From: Burkholderiales bacterium
GTDB taxonomy: Bacteria; Pseudomonadota; Gammaproteobacteria; Burkholderiales; Casimicrobiaceae
DNA: 6,424 nt
Direction: 5' to 3'
NCBI GenBank assembly: GCA_025354075.1
Contig: JANXNO010000428.1
Coordinates: forward strand, 1 to 6,424
This document shows, one piece after another, positions 1 through 5,705 of this stretch. A model generated the notes under the pieces. It saw only the letters and a list, made by a program, of their open reading frames with translations, was not told the origin of the DNA and made no database searches. Within the stretch, counting starts at the first letter, position 1. Every line of letters begins with the position of its first letter. Position numbers and translations under genes: made by a program.

Positions 1-51
1 GTGATGGGTATCGCTGCGCTCAACCCGTCCTACGCTTCCAACCCGAAGTAA
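1..51 (+). CDS. C-terminal end of an unidentified protein (5' end outside window)
   Basis: Frame 1 reads VMGIAALNPSYASNPK and then TAA at 49-51. This is the likely tail of a plus-strand gene that enters from the left. Sixteen residues are too few to name a family, and I do not recognise them. The assignment rests on the open frame running off the window edge, the ordinary amino-acid composition, and the stop lying just short of the opposing gene's stop at 61-63, which is a typical convergent arrangement. No terminator fits between the two stops, so any terminator for this gene must lie inside the opposing gene. Confidence 0.5.
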   Translation: MMGIAALNPSYASNPK

Positions 52-60
52 ACGCATTGC

Positions 61-783
61 TTAAAACCGCGCCCCGACACTAAGACGCCACACGTTGTCG
101 GAGGTGAAGTTGGTGTTGGGATCAAACGCCAGACGAACGAAGAATCGCGGCCAGTCGTAGGTGACTGTGCCGCCGACTTTTGCGATGCGTTGCCCGTCAA
201 CGAGGCCTCGCTTAAAGAGCAAATCAAGCGTCAGGCGCTCCTTGCCCTCAAGCGGCGTGCGCGAGGTCAGATGAAAGTGCTGCTGGTCGGGATTCTCGCG
301 GTTGTCGCGAACGTACGTCGCGGCAATGCTCTGACCGGTCTCGGCGCGATAGCCGCCTGAGAGCATCCATGAATCGTTGGGATCAAAGTTGAGATTGAAG
401 TAAGGGCGCAGATTGGTGCGACCCACGCCCGCACCGGCAAACCACGTGTCACCCGTCTCGATGTTAAGGCTGCCACCGACGAAACCGCCGGACGCCACCT
501 GCACGGAGGGCTGAATGCGCACCGTCTCGCCAAAGGTTTTGTCCCAGCCGCCGCGCCATTGGTTTGCGTCGAGTTTGGGCGCGCGAAAATAGCCGACCCA
601 CACATTGCCATAGTCGGAGCTATGGCGCAGATTGACGTCGATACCGGTACCGTTTTCGCTAAATTTGTATGCGCCGAGCGTGAACTTGAAATCCGCTGAT
701 GGTGCGTCGTCTGCCATGGCTGCCGAAAGTGGCAACAGTGCAAGCAGCGTCGCTGTCATGTGTTTGGTGGTGCGTCCGATCAT
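61..783 (-). CDS. Uncharacterised outer-membrane beta-barrel (porin-like) protein
   Basis: 240 residues. Residues 1-24 form a Sec signal peptide: basic start (MIGRTTKH), hydrophobic core LLALLPLSA, and probable cleavage after AMA before DDAPS. The mature part is a run of alternating polar/aromatic beta-strand segments, such as GIDVNLRHSS, VWVGYFRA, RPYFNLNFDPNDSW and FFVRLAFDPNTNF. It ends in VGARF, with the C-terminal Phe that the BAM machinery recognises. Size and pattern suggest a small barrel of about 8-12 strands in the outer membrane. I recall similar unnamed proteins in betaproteobacteria but know no function. The start is supported by AGAGGG (789-794) five bases upstream of the ATG; a second ATG at residue 9 would shorten the signal peptide. 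The gene begins 42 bases after the 2H-phosphoesterase gene and may be the last gene of the fdhD cluster. Exported barrel: confident. Substrate: unknown. Confidence 0.85.
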   Translation of the reverse strand: MIGRTTKHMTATLLALLPLSAAMADDAPSADFKFTLGAYKFSENGTGIDVNLRHSSDYGNVWVGYFRAPKLDANQWRGGWDKTFGETVRIQPSVQVASGGFVGGSLNIETGDTWFAGAGVGRTNLRPYFNLNFDPNDSWMLSGGYRAETGQSIAATYVRDNRENPDQQHFHLTSRTPLEGKERLTLDLLFKRGLVDGQRIAKVGGTVTYDWPRFFVRLAFDPNTNFTSDNVWRLSVGARF

Positions 784-825
784 GATTGCCCTCTTTACCT
801 TGGCGTATGCAGCGCAGTTTATCGC

Positions 826-1380
826 TCAATGTTGCAGAAAAATTTCACGCTCATGCAACCACTCGTTTTCTGTTTCCTCGCGAATGATAGTGACGCTGCG
901 CATCAGGTCGCGAAAGGTCTCACGGGTGACGATGGCAGCCGCACGGCTTAACGAGTCAAACTGATTGGGTTGCAGCGTTTTGGCCAGGGTGATGTGTGGC
1001 GTGAAATCAAATTCAGGCCGCAAAAACTCTGCAAGTGGACCGCGATACAACCGGTCGTGAATTTCGATCATGGCGTCCGTCCCCACTTGCGATCCGACAC
1101 CGATAAATTCATTCTGCGCAGACCAAAATCCGTGCATCACCACGGGAAAACACGGCCACAGGCGCAGCACCTTTTGCGAATGCGCTGCGAGCTGGTCCAG
1201 CGTCAGCCGCGAATTGAACGGGAAGACCAGCGTGACATGCGGTGCGAGGGCCTGAGCCAGCGGATCATGGGTGCCGCGAAAGCGGTCGATGACTTTTTGG
1301 TTGGCAAACTGCGGAAACCACACAATCGCCCGTCGCGGCAGCGTAGGACGCAGGATGTAGGTGAGTTTTTTGCTGGCCAC
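826..1380 (-). CDS. 2H phosphoesterase / '2'-5' RNA ligase' family protein
   Basis: 184 residues with the two signature HxTx motifs of the 2H phosphoesterase superfamily: PHVTL (catalytic His48) and PHITL (His129), 81 residues apart, as expected for a two-lobed fold with both histidines facing one cleft. Family members (LigT/ThpR, 2_5_RNA_ligase2-type) hydrolyse 2',3'-cyclic phosphates or join/cleave 2'-5' RNA linkages; cellular substrates are mostly unclear. No signal peptide or membrane segment is seen, so it is probably cytoplasmic. The start is a GTG at 1380, 44 bases after the mobA stop. No ATG, GTG or TTG occurs further upstream in frame near the end of mobA, and the Shine-Dalgarno sequence is weak. 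The frame stays open through LRYEYS just upstream, so the start is the least certain point. The position after mobA suggests co-transcription with fdhD-mobA. Family is confident; substrate unknown. Confidence 0.88.
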   Translation of the reverse strand: MASKKLTYILRPTLPRRAIVWFPQFANQKVIDRFRGTHDPLAQALAPHVTLVFPFNSRLTLDQLAAHSQKVLRLWPCFPVVMHGFWSAQNEFIGVGSQVGTDAMIEIHDRLYRGPLAEFLRPEFDFTPHITLAKTLQPNQFDSLSRAAAIVTRETFRDLMRSVTIIREETENEWLHEREIFLQH

Positions 1381-1424
1381 GCTGTATTCATACCGCAGTG
1401 GCGCGTTGCCCAGCTGTTGGCGCG

Positions 1425-1994
1425 CTATCGCAGCGCTTGCAATTCGGCAATCGTGTTGATATTAGCAAACGCGGATTCGTCGGTAAACAGCACTTCAACC
1501 ACGCGATGGGTCAAATACCAGGCGTCGATTTTGCGGCCACCGGATGCGAGAAATTGCGTGAGGCTGGGCAACAATGAGGCGCTGTACAGCGCGAATACGG
1601 GCTGCGCCTGATCCCCTGTTTTAGCGACGGCCAGTTCTGCGATGTTGTCCTGTAATGCCTCAAAGAGCCGCGCTACGAGGTCAGCAGGAAGAAATGGGGA
1701 ATCGCACGGCGCGGTGACGATAAACGGCGTGGTGCACGCTTTCAAGCCCGCGTGGAGCCCCGCGAGCGGGCCTGCGAAGCCGCCGACCTCGTCGCTGATC
1801 ACCGGCAGTCCGAACGCACCATACTCGCTAAGGCTGCGATTGGCGTTGATGATCAGCGAATCCACCTGTGGTGCAAGGCGTTCGATGACGTGGGCGACCA
1901 TGGGCTTACCGCGAAATTCAACGAGGCCCTTGTCGCGCGACTCCATGCGGCGACCCATGCCGCCGGCGAGAACCAAGCCCGTAATCCGGTTCAT
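1425..1994 (-). CDS. mobA: Molybdenum cofactor guanylyltransferase MobA
   Basis: 189 residues, close to the usual MobA length. It transfers GMP from GTP to molybdopterin-bound molybdenum, making the guanine-dinucleotide cofactor used by DMSO-reductase-family enzymes such as formate dehydrogenase and nitrate reductase; cytoplasmic. Visible motifs are the GTP-binding loop LAGGMGRRM (9-17) followed by DKG (21-23), GKP (29-31), NANR (50-53), GPLAGLHAG (75-83), the metal-binding PCDSP (Asp98) and FANINT (176-181). In the first loop, Glu18 replaces the Gly usual in RMGGxDKG; the rest looks intact. The ATG overlaps the fdhD stop by 4 bases (ATGA), indicating translational coupling, and an AAGG about 7 bases upstream lies inside fdhD. 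MobA proteins that attach CMP (MocA) are related, but the overall pattern and the fdhD partner favour MobA. Confidence 0.94.
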   Translation of the reverse strand: MNRITGLVLAGGMGRRMESRDKGLVEFRGKPMVAHVIERLAPQVDSLIINANRSLSEYGAFGLPVISDEVGGFAGPLAGLHAGLKACTTPFIVTAPCDSPFLPADLVARLFEALQDNIAELAVAKTGDQAQPVFALYSASLLPSLTQFLASGGRKIDAWYLTHRVVEVLFTDESAFANINTIAELQALR

Positions 1995-2869
1995 GGTGAG
2001 GCCTTGGCGACTGCGGCGTCAAACACAAACCGCCCCGGATCGTTGAACAGCAAGAAATGTTTGTTCACCGCGCGGCCAATCATCGTCATACCCACCTGTT
2101 TAGCGATCTCGTAACCCATTTGCGTAAGGCCTGAGCGTGACACGAGGAAGGGCACGCCCATCTGCGCGGCCTTGATGACCATTTCGCTGGTGAGCCGTCC
2201 GGTCGTGTAGAAAATCTTGTCGCCGCCGTCCACGCCATCGAGCCACATCATCCCGGCAATTGCGTCGACTGCGTTATGACGACCCACGTCTTCCACGAAA
2301 TACAGCAGTTCGCAGCCAGTCTCGCTGTTCGAGGCGAGCGCACAGCCATGCACCGCCCCGGCCTGTTTGTAGATGGTTTCGTACTTGCGAACAAGCTCTG
2401 CCAGTGCGTACAGCGTGCTTTGCTTCAGACGGCCATCGAGCGGTAGTTGAACGTCGTCAATATTTGCCATCAAATCGCCGAACACCGTGCCGCTGCCGCA
2501 GCCCGTGGTCTTGGTGCGATGCGCCATCTTTTCGTCGAGATTGATCAGGCCGTTCTTCGTATAGACAGACGCGGCGTTGACGTCCCAATCCACCTGCACG
2601 GCGACGATGTCCTCAATCGAATCGACCAGCCTCTGGTTGCGCAGATAGCCCAGTACCAGCGCTTCCGGCGCGGCGCCGAGCGTCATGAGCGTGAGGATTT
2701 CGCGCTTGTCGACGTAGACAGTGAGCGGGTGTTCGCCCGCGACGAACGCCCTGCCCACCGCACCATGTTCGTCAAGCGTCGCAACCTCAAAGGTGGAAGG
2801 ACGAGCGCTCTCGGTCAATTGCGGGCGGTAGCGCGATTTGGCGTCGACTTGGCGAGTTGATTGCAGCAT
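1991..2869 (-). CDS. fdhD: Formate dehydrogenase accessory sulfurtransferase FdhD
   Basis: 292 residues. FdhD takes sulfur from a cysteine desulfurase (IscS in E. coli) and delivers it to the bis-guanine-dinucleotide molybdenum cofactor, a step required for formate dehydrogenase activity; cytoplasmic. Family blocks seen are TTGCGSGTVFGD (122-132, Cys124), GAVHGCAL (171-178), FVEDVGRHNAVD (191-202), TTGRLTSEMV (222-231), SRSGLT (244-249) and the C-terminal TMIGRAV (262-268). The sulfur-loop region has one cysteine (CGSG), whereas E. coli FdhD has two (Cys121 and Cys124, CxxC). The ATG at 2869 has no clear Shine-Dalgarno sequence, and the first ~25 residues are poorly conserved, so the exact start is less sure. 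It is the first gene of the minus-strand cluster, overlaps mobA by 4 bases, and is transcribed away from rppH. The formate dehydrogenase itself is not in this window. Confidence 0.96.
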   Translation of the reverse strand: MLQSTRQVDAKSRYRPQLTESARPSTFEVATLDEHGAVGRAFVAGEHPLTVYVDKREILTLMTLGAAPEALVLGYLRNQRLVDSIEDIVAVQVDWDVNAASVYTKNGLINLDEKMAHRTKTTGCGSGTVFGDLMANIDDVQLPLDGRLKQSTLYALAELVRKYETIYKQAGAVHGCALASNSETGCELLYFVEDVGRHNAVDAIAGMMWLDGVDGGDKIFYTTGRLTSEMVIKAAQMGVPFLVSRSGLTQMGYEIAKQVGMTMIGRAVNKHFLLFNDPGRFVFDAAVAKASP

Positions 2870-2909
2870 GAGCTGATGTTAGCGAGGGGGCTCAGGGCGT
2901 CGCTGACCG

Positions 2910-2945
2910 CGTGCAATAGTAGATATGGCTTTTGTCTGTAAGCCC
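2910..2945 (-). promoter_or_regulatory. Tentative sigma-70-like promoter for the fdhD cluster
   Basis: On the minus strand, GCTTAC lies 16 bases upstream of TACTAT, about 50 bases before the fdhD ATG. Both boxes match the consensus only in part (TACTAT keeps 4 of 6 positions of TATAAT; the -35 is poor). The AT-rich setting and position suit a promoter for fdhD-mobA, but this is a guess from base composition. The -35 overlaps one arm of the inverted repeat at 2939-2962. Confidence 0.25.
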
Positions 2946-2962
2946 TGTTTATTTTGGGCTTA
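2939..2962. repeat. Perfect 7-bp inverted repeat, possible operator
   Basis: TAAGCCC (2939-2945), a 10-base AT-rich spacer, then GGGCTTA (2956-2962). The arms are exact reverse complements. Arm centres are about 17 bases apart, more than one full helical turn. It lies in the divergent intergenic region about 70-90 bases upstream of the fdhD start, where an operator for a dimeric regulator would fit. It does not match an FNR or ModE consensus as I know them. A chance 7+7 match in a 387-base region is not excluded. Confidence 0.4.
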
Positions 2963-3256
2963 GATGCTATTTAACTAAAAAGTCGATAAATGCTAAAAAT
3001 AGTGCCTGTGCCCAGCATGAACGGCGCTTTATCAAAAAAGCTGTATCTAACCGGACGCTGATTTCCCTTCTTGCTGAGCGCGCTTGCCGCATGTCAGCGC
3101 AAGTCCGTAAGCCCACACAAAAGCCGTTCTCCGCCGCCCCATCGCGTTGGCAGCCTGTTTTTTTTGTTTTCCGACACCAACCGCCCCCGTTCCCGGTGCT
3201 ATGCCGTTAGCGCAACGTGTGTGACAATCGAGACAAATAGATATGTTGGATGGCGT

Positions 3257-3820
3257 ATGTTGGACAAAGACGGCTTTAGGCCGAACGTCGCCATTGTGAT
3301 TACGAATCACAAAAACCAGGTTTTTTGGGGAAAACGGATACGTGAACATTCTTGGCAGTTTCCGCAGGGCGGAATTAACCCAGGCGAAAGCCCAGAAGAA
3401 GCCATGTATCGCGAGCTCCATGAAGAGGTTGGGCTACGGTCGGAACATGTAGTAATTCTCGGACGAACGAGGGACTGGTTGCGCTACGAAGTGCCATCAA
3501 CCTGGGTCAAACGAGAGTGGCGGGGAAACTATCGCGGGCAAAAGCAGATCTGGTACTTGCTGCGTCTGGTGGGTCGCGACAGCGATCTGAATTTGCGCGC
3601 AGATTCGAAGCCTGAATTTGATGCGTGGCGCTGGAACGACTTTTGGGTCGATCTGGACGGCGTGATCGAGTTCAAGCGGGATGTGTACAAGCGTGCGCTC
3701 AACGAACTTGAGCGCTATTTGCATCATGGCAAAGCGTTGTCACGACGGGATCGTCTTTACGGCGGAACGGTACACACGCCGCCGGACGATTACCAGTTGC
3801 AGGAACCGCAGATTGAATGA
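3257..3820 (+). CDS. rppH: RNA 5'-pyrophosphohydrolase RppH (Nudix)
   Basis: 187 residues from the chosen start (E. coli RppH is 176). RppH removes pyrophosphate from the 5' end of transcripts, leaving a monophosphate that stimulates RNase E-dependent decay; cytoplasmic. The Nudix box Gx5Ex7REUxEExGU is complete at residues 38-60 (G38, E44, R52-E53, E56-E57, G59-L60), so the metal-binding glutamates are present. Other family blocks are [11 protein letters not shown] at the start, WQFPQGG (33-39) and [11 protein letters not shown] (92-102). The open frame continues 62 codons upstream to an ATG at 3071, but that extension is low-complexity and unlike the family; homologues begin at M(L)D-x-x-GFRPNV, hence the ATG at 3257 with a weak GGA six bases upstream. 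The C-terminal tail after about residue 160 is polar and variable, as usual. It is monocistronic as far as seen, ending in the terminator at 3820-3845. Confidence 0.95.
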   Translation: MLDKDGFRPNVAIVITNHKNQVFWGKRIREHSWQFPQGGINPGESPEEAMYRELHEEVGLRSEHVVILGRTRDWLRYEVPSTWVKREWRGNYRGQKQIWYLLRLVGRDSDLNLRADSKPEFDAWRWNDFWVDLDGVIEFKRDVYKRALNELERYLHHGKALSRRDRLYGGTVHTPPDDYQLQEPQIE

Positions 3821-3845
3821 AAAAGGCCGCGAAAGCGGCCTTTTT
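3820..3845. terminator. Bidirectional rho-independent terminator between rppH and the Yip1 gene
   Basis: A five-A run leads into GGCCGC (3825-3830), loop GAAA (3831-3834), GCGGCC (3835-3840) and TTTTT (3841-3845). The GC stem is perfect, the GNRA-type loop adds stability on the plus strand, and the flanking A and T tracts extend pairing and serve as a U-tail in either direction. It starts at the last base of the rppH TGA and sits 20 bases beyond the stop of the minus-strand Yip1-family gene, so it can end both transcripts. Confidence 0.93.
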
Positions 3846-3864
3846 CTCATGTGGTGATTAGCGC

Positions 3865-4470
3865 CTAGAACCGACCACGCATCGCAGCCCCGGTGCCCGC
3901 AACCGCAGCAACAACCACGCCCATGATGATCGCGAGCACGATGTAGCACACGATGATGAGCGCCGTGTAGCCAATTGACTTGTCCTGCGGATTTTTCATC
4001 AATGGTGAAAGACCAATGTAGAGCAGGTACAGGCCATACAAACCGGCGATGATGCCCAGCACGCCGAGCAGCGGCACCAGTGAAAATACACCGGCTAGCC
4101 AAACCGGAGTGGACGAATAAACGACGAGTTTCAAAGCCTGAACCGGATCCTTTTGGCCGTCAAAGGTCGGTGCCAATGCGGTGACAATGAGCGAGACCAC
4201 ATAAATGACCGCGAGGCCCAGCACGTAGCCGAGCACCAGTTGCACCAAAGCCGCGCCAACACCGGTGCGAATGGTGCCAACAATGGGCAGCGACACGCCG
4301 ATTACGGTCGACCCGATAAAGCCGCAAATCGCGGGAATCGCCGCCAGAATCATCGCGTAGCCCACATACAACGACTTGACGTCGGTAGTTTCTGCCGCGA
4401 TCTTTTCCCATTCTGTCTTTGGTGAAAGGACGATGCCTTTTACGCGCTCAATCAACTTCGCAAAATCCAT
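3865..4470 (-). CDS. Yip1-family integral membrane protein
   Basis: 201 residues. A short cytoplasmic-type start (MDFAKLIERVKGIVLSPKTEWEKI) precedes about five hydrophobic helices near 36-58, 72-99, 121-137, 139-155 and 168-192. The N-terminal 'P-x-x-EWE-x-I' pattern followed by this helix layout is what I know from bacterial Yip1-domain (PF04893-type) proteins. The bacterial members sit in the inner membrane and have no settled function; eukaryotic Yip1 proteins act in vesicle traffic, which does not transfer to bacteria. The start is well supported by AGGGGAGA (4477-4484) six bases before the ATG. It ends in TAG and shares the terminator at 3820-3845 with rppH. 146 bases separate it from the upstream propeller gene, so it probably has its own promoter. 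The short tail TGAAMRGRF follows the last helix. Confidence 0.85.
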   Translation of the reverse strand: MDFAKLIERVKGIVLSPKTEWEKIAAETTDVKSLYVGYAMILAAIPAICGFIGSTVIGVSLPIVGTIRTGVGAALVQLVLGYVLGLAVIYVVSLIVTALAPTFDGQKDPVQALKLVVYSSTPVWLAGVFSLVPLLGVLGIIAGLYGLYLLYIGLSPLMKNPQDKSIGYTALIIVCYIVLAIIMGVVVAAVAGTGAAMRGRF

Positions 4471-4517
4471 TTATTGTCTCCCCTGATAAAAAAAGTGTGT
4501 CGCAGATAATGACGAAA

Positions 4518-4541
4518 AGGATGCTCCAAATGCGACATCCT
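4518..4541. repeat. Short inverted repeat upstream of the Yip1-family gene
   Basis: AGGATG (4518-4523) and CATCCT (4536-4541) are exact reverse complements around a 12-base spacer, in the 146-base gap (4471-4616) between the Yip1-family gene and the propeller gene. On the minus strand, CATTAT near 4504-4509 could be a -10 box for the Yip1 gene, which would place this repeat at or just upstream of the -35 region. The arms are short and chance is quite possible. No convincing T-tailed terminator for the propeller gene is visible in this gap. Confidence 0.25.
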
Positions 4542-4616
4542 GCTCGGCAGGTCATCGCGCCCCTTGCCTTTACGCAGCGACGCGAGTGTATGCCCGAACA
4601 TGTCTACGTGCCAGTC

Positions 4617-5705
4617 TCACTTTGCCCCGTTCGTCGCAATTGCATTGCCTTCCGCATTGATCTGCGCGAACTGCACGCTGACTTGATTAGCCTGCTCAGC
4701 GCTACGCGACGCCCATGCCACGCGGCTCCCGGATGCGTTGATTGCCGCGTTATCGATGCTGCCGCTAGCGACACGCACGCGTCGTTGCGTCGCAAAATCC
4801 GTCCAATCGAGCGATTGCCCCGACGCAACCTGCGGGTCAGATGCCTCGAAGTTGTGCAACACGCCAAAGCGACCAGTGACAGAAAGCTGCCGCAGGCGAA
4901 CCGTTCGCGCCGCAGAGATTGTGTATACAGGCGTACCACCAGGCCAGCGCGCCACCGACAGCGTGTCTCCACGGTAGCGTTTGACCCATTGGGAGCCGGG
5001 CACGAAGGTCGTTTCGCCGTCGGTCATCCACGCCGGCATGTTGATCGGTGCAAGGGTCGGTACGCGCCACGCAGTTGCGCCACCATCGCTCAAATCGAAG
5101 TTGACGATACTGCGACCATCGGGCGCGAAGCCCATTTCCACGTTGCGCCCGATTACGGCACGCGCCAATACTTTGTCATTTATTGCGCGCCTTATGGGCG
5201 TCCCATAAAGGCGCAATTCACCTGGCGCATCGGGCAGCCGGAGCGCAACCGCCACGAGTTTTCCATGCACGTCGGCATCCATCACCGCTCCCTCTATCTT
5301 GATGCGACCAAGCAAGCGGCATGTTGATGGCGAATACAGGCGCAACTCCGGTGCTGGCCCCGCGACGCGTTCGACGACGGTTTTACGATCAAACGAAAAC
5401 GACGCTGGTGAGCTGATTCGGCACAGCAAAGCAGGTGTTACCGCATCGCGTTGCCATCGATAAATGCCGGGCTCGACTGCACTGGGCGCACTGATCAAAA
5501 TGACCAGCGAGTCGTCGGCGGCAAACTGCACGTCTACCAGTTCACGCGAGTTGACCGTCCATGCCGCACTCGATGTGGCAAACAACAAAATAATGCCTGC
5601 GATGGCGCCGCGAAAAAAGACCGATTCGACCGGCAATAAAGCGGCGTTGCTGGCGCGTCCCCCTGCGCAATCGGCACCGATTGCGCGGGGACTACGCAAG
5701 CTCAA
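4617..5705 (-). CDS. Exported beta-propeller-like protein of unknown function
   Basis: Up to 362 residues. A hydrophobic helix, GAIAGIILLFATSSAA (about 34-48), with FFR before it looks like a Sec signal peptide cleaved near SAA before WTVN, which makes the protein periplasmic or anchored. The rest is beta-rich with WD40/YVTN-like blade signals: FAPDGRSIV (193-201), SVTGRFGVL (275-283), NASGSRVAW (323-331), and two similar strands ELRLYSP (120-126) and ELRLYGT (163-169). I do not recognise a named family or catalytic residues. The start is uncertain. The longest frame opens with TTG at 5705, overlapping the EEP gene by 14 bases, but its first 23 residues are read from the hairpin at 5660-5690. 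TTG at 5636 (residue 24) would give a normal-length signal peptide and leave the hairpin non-coding; neither has a good Shine-Dalgarno sequence. Confidence 0.75.
   Translation of the reverse strand: MSLRSPRAIGADCAGGRASNAALLPVESVFFRGAIAGIILLFATSSAAWTVNSRELVDVQFAADDSLVILISAPSAVEPGIYRWQRDAVTPALLCRISSPASFSFDRKTVVERVAGPAPELRLYSPSTCRLLGRIKIEGAVMDADVHGKLVAVALRLPDAPGELRLYGTPIRRAINDKVLARAVIGRNVEMGFAPDGRSIVNFDLSDGGATAWRVPTLAPINMPAWMTDGETTFVPGSQWVKRYRGDTLSVARWPGGTPVYTISAARTVRLRQLSVTGRFGVLHNFEASDPQVASGQSLDWTDFATQRRVRVASGSIDNAAINASGSRVAWASRSAEQANQVSVQFAQINAEGNAIATNGAK
5182..5217. repeat. Imperfect inverted repeat inside the propeller gene
   Basis: The left arm (5182-5198: ATTGCGC, GCC, TTATGGG) pairs with the right arm (5202-5217) around the 3-base loop CGT. 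Seven base pairs (TTATGGG/CCCATAA) form the inner stem and seven more (ATTGCGC/GCGCAAT) the outer stem, with a small internal bulge between. It encodes residues 163-175 (ELRLYGTPIRRAI) of the propeller protein, so it may simply be a product of coding sequence, but the arms are unusually long for chance. The outer arm shares the heptamer ATTGCGC with the hairpin at 5660-5690. Confidence 0.55.
5660..5690 (-). terminator. Strong hairpin directly after the EEP-gene stop, terminator-like
   Basis: GCGCAATCG (5665-5673), loop GCAC (5674-5677) and CGATTGCGC (5678-5686) form a perfect 9-bp stem. CCCC (5660-5663) and GGGG (5687-5690) extend it by 4 bp with one bulged T at 5664. On the minus strand it begins one base after the TAG (5692-5694) of the EEP gene. 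It lacks an immediate T-run, so it is not a textbook intrinsic terminator. It could be a weak terminator, an mRNA 3'-end stabiliser, or a repeat element of the REP kind. Its place suggests that this stretch is non-coding and that the next gene starts after it. Confidence 0.6.

Larger units (their letters stand above)
2870..3256. other. Divergent intergenic region between fdhD and rppH
   Basis: 387 bases with no convincing gene. Short open frames here have no family look, lack good ribosome binding sites and are not credible. The part near 2920-3010 is clearly AT-richer than its surroundings and is the likely place for promoters of fdhD (leftward) and possibly of rppH or a leader (rightward). 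It contains an inverted repeat (2939-2962) and a T8GT4 run (3158-3170) behind a weak stem. The rppH-proximal part (3170-3256) has no sigma-70 promoter that I would defend; GACAAT at 3223-3228 is a possible -10 without a good -35. Confidence 0.6.

Noticed and set aside
1203..1391. Upstream ATG (1391) as an alternative start for the 2H gene
   Set aside because: It is in a different reading frame and does not lead into the HxTx motifs; the in-frame start is GTG 1380.
970..1611. 213-residue plus-strand open frame opposite the 2H gene and mobA
   Set aside because: It overlaps two minus-strand genes with clear catalytic motifs and shows antisense-like composition.
2932..3210. 92-residue plus-strand frame in the divergent intergenic region
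   Set aside because: TTG start, no ribosome binding site, odd composition and no recognisable motif; most likely chance.
2870..3256. Remnant of a mobile element or degraded gene in the large intergenic gap
   Set aside because: No terminal repeats, transposase-like residues or target-site duplications found by eye.
3047..3421. 124-residue minus-strand open frame across the rppH start
   Set aside because: It is antisense to the conserved RppH N-terminus and Nudix box, has no family resemblance and crosses the intergenic region; explained as a mirror of rppH coding.
4419..5327. 302-residue plus-strand open frame opposite the propeller gene
   Set aside because: Arg/Cys/His-rich and without motifs, typical of the antisense of GC-rich genes. 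The minus-strand frame has a signal peptide and blade motifs and is the better gene.
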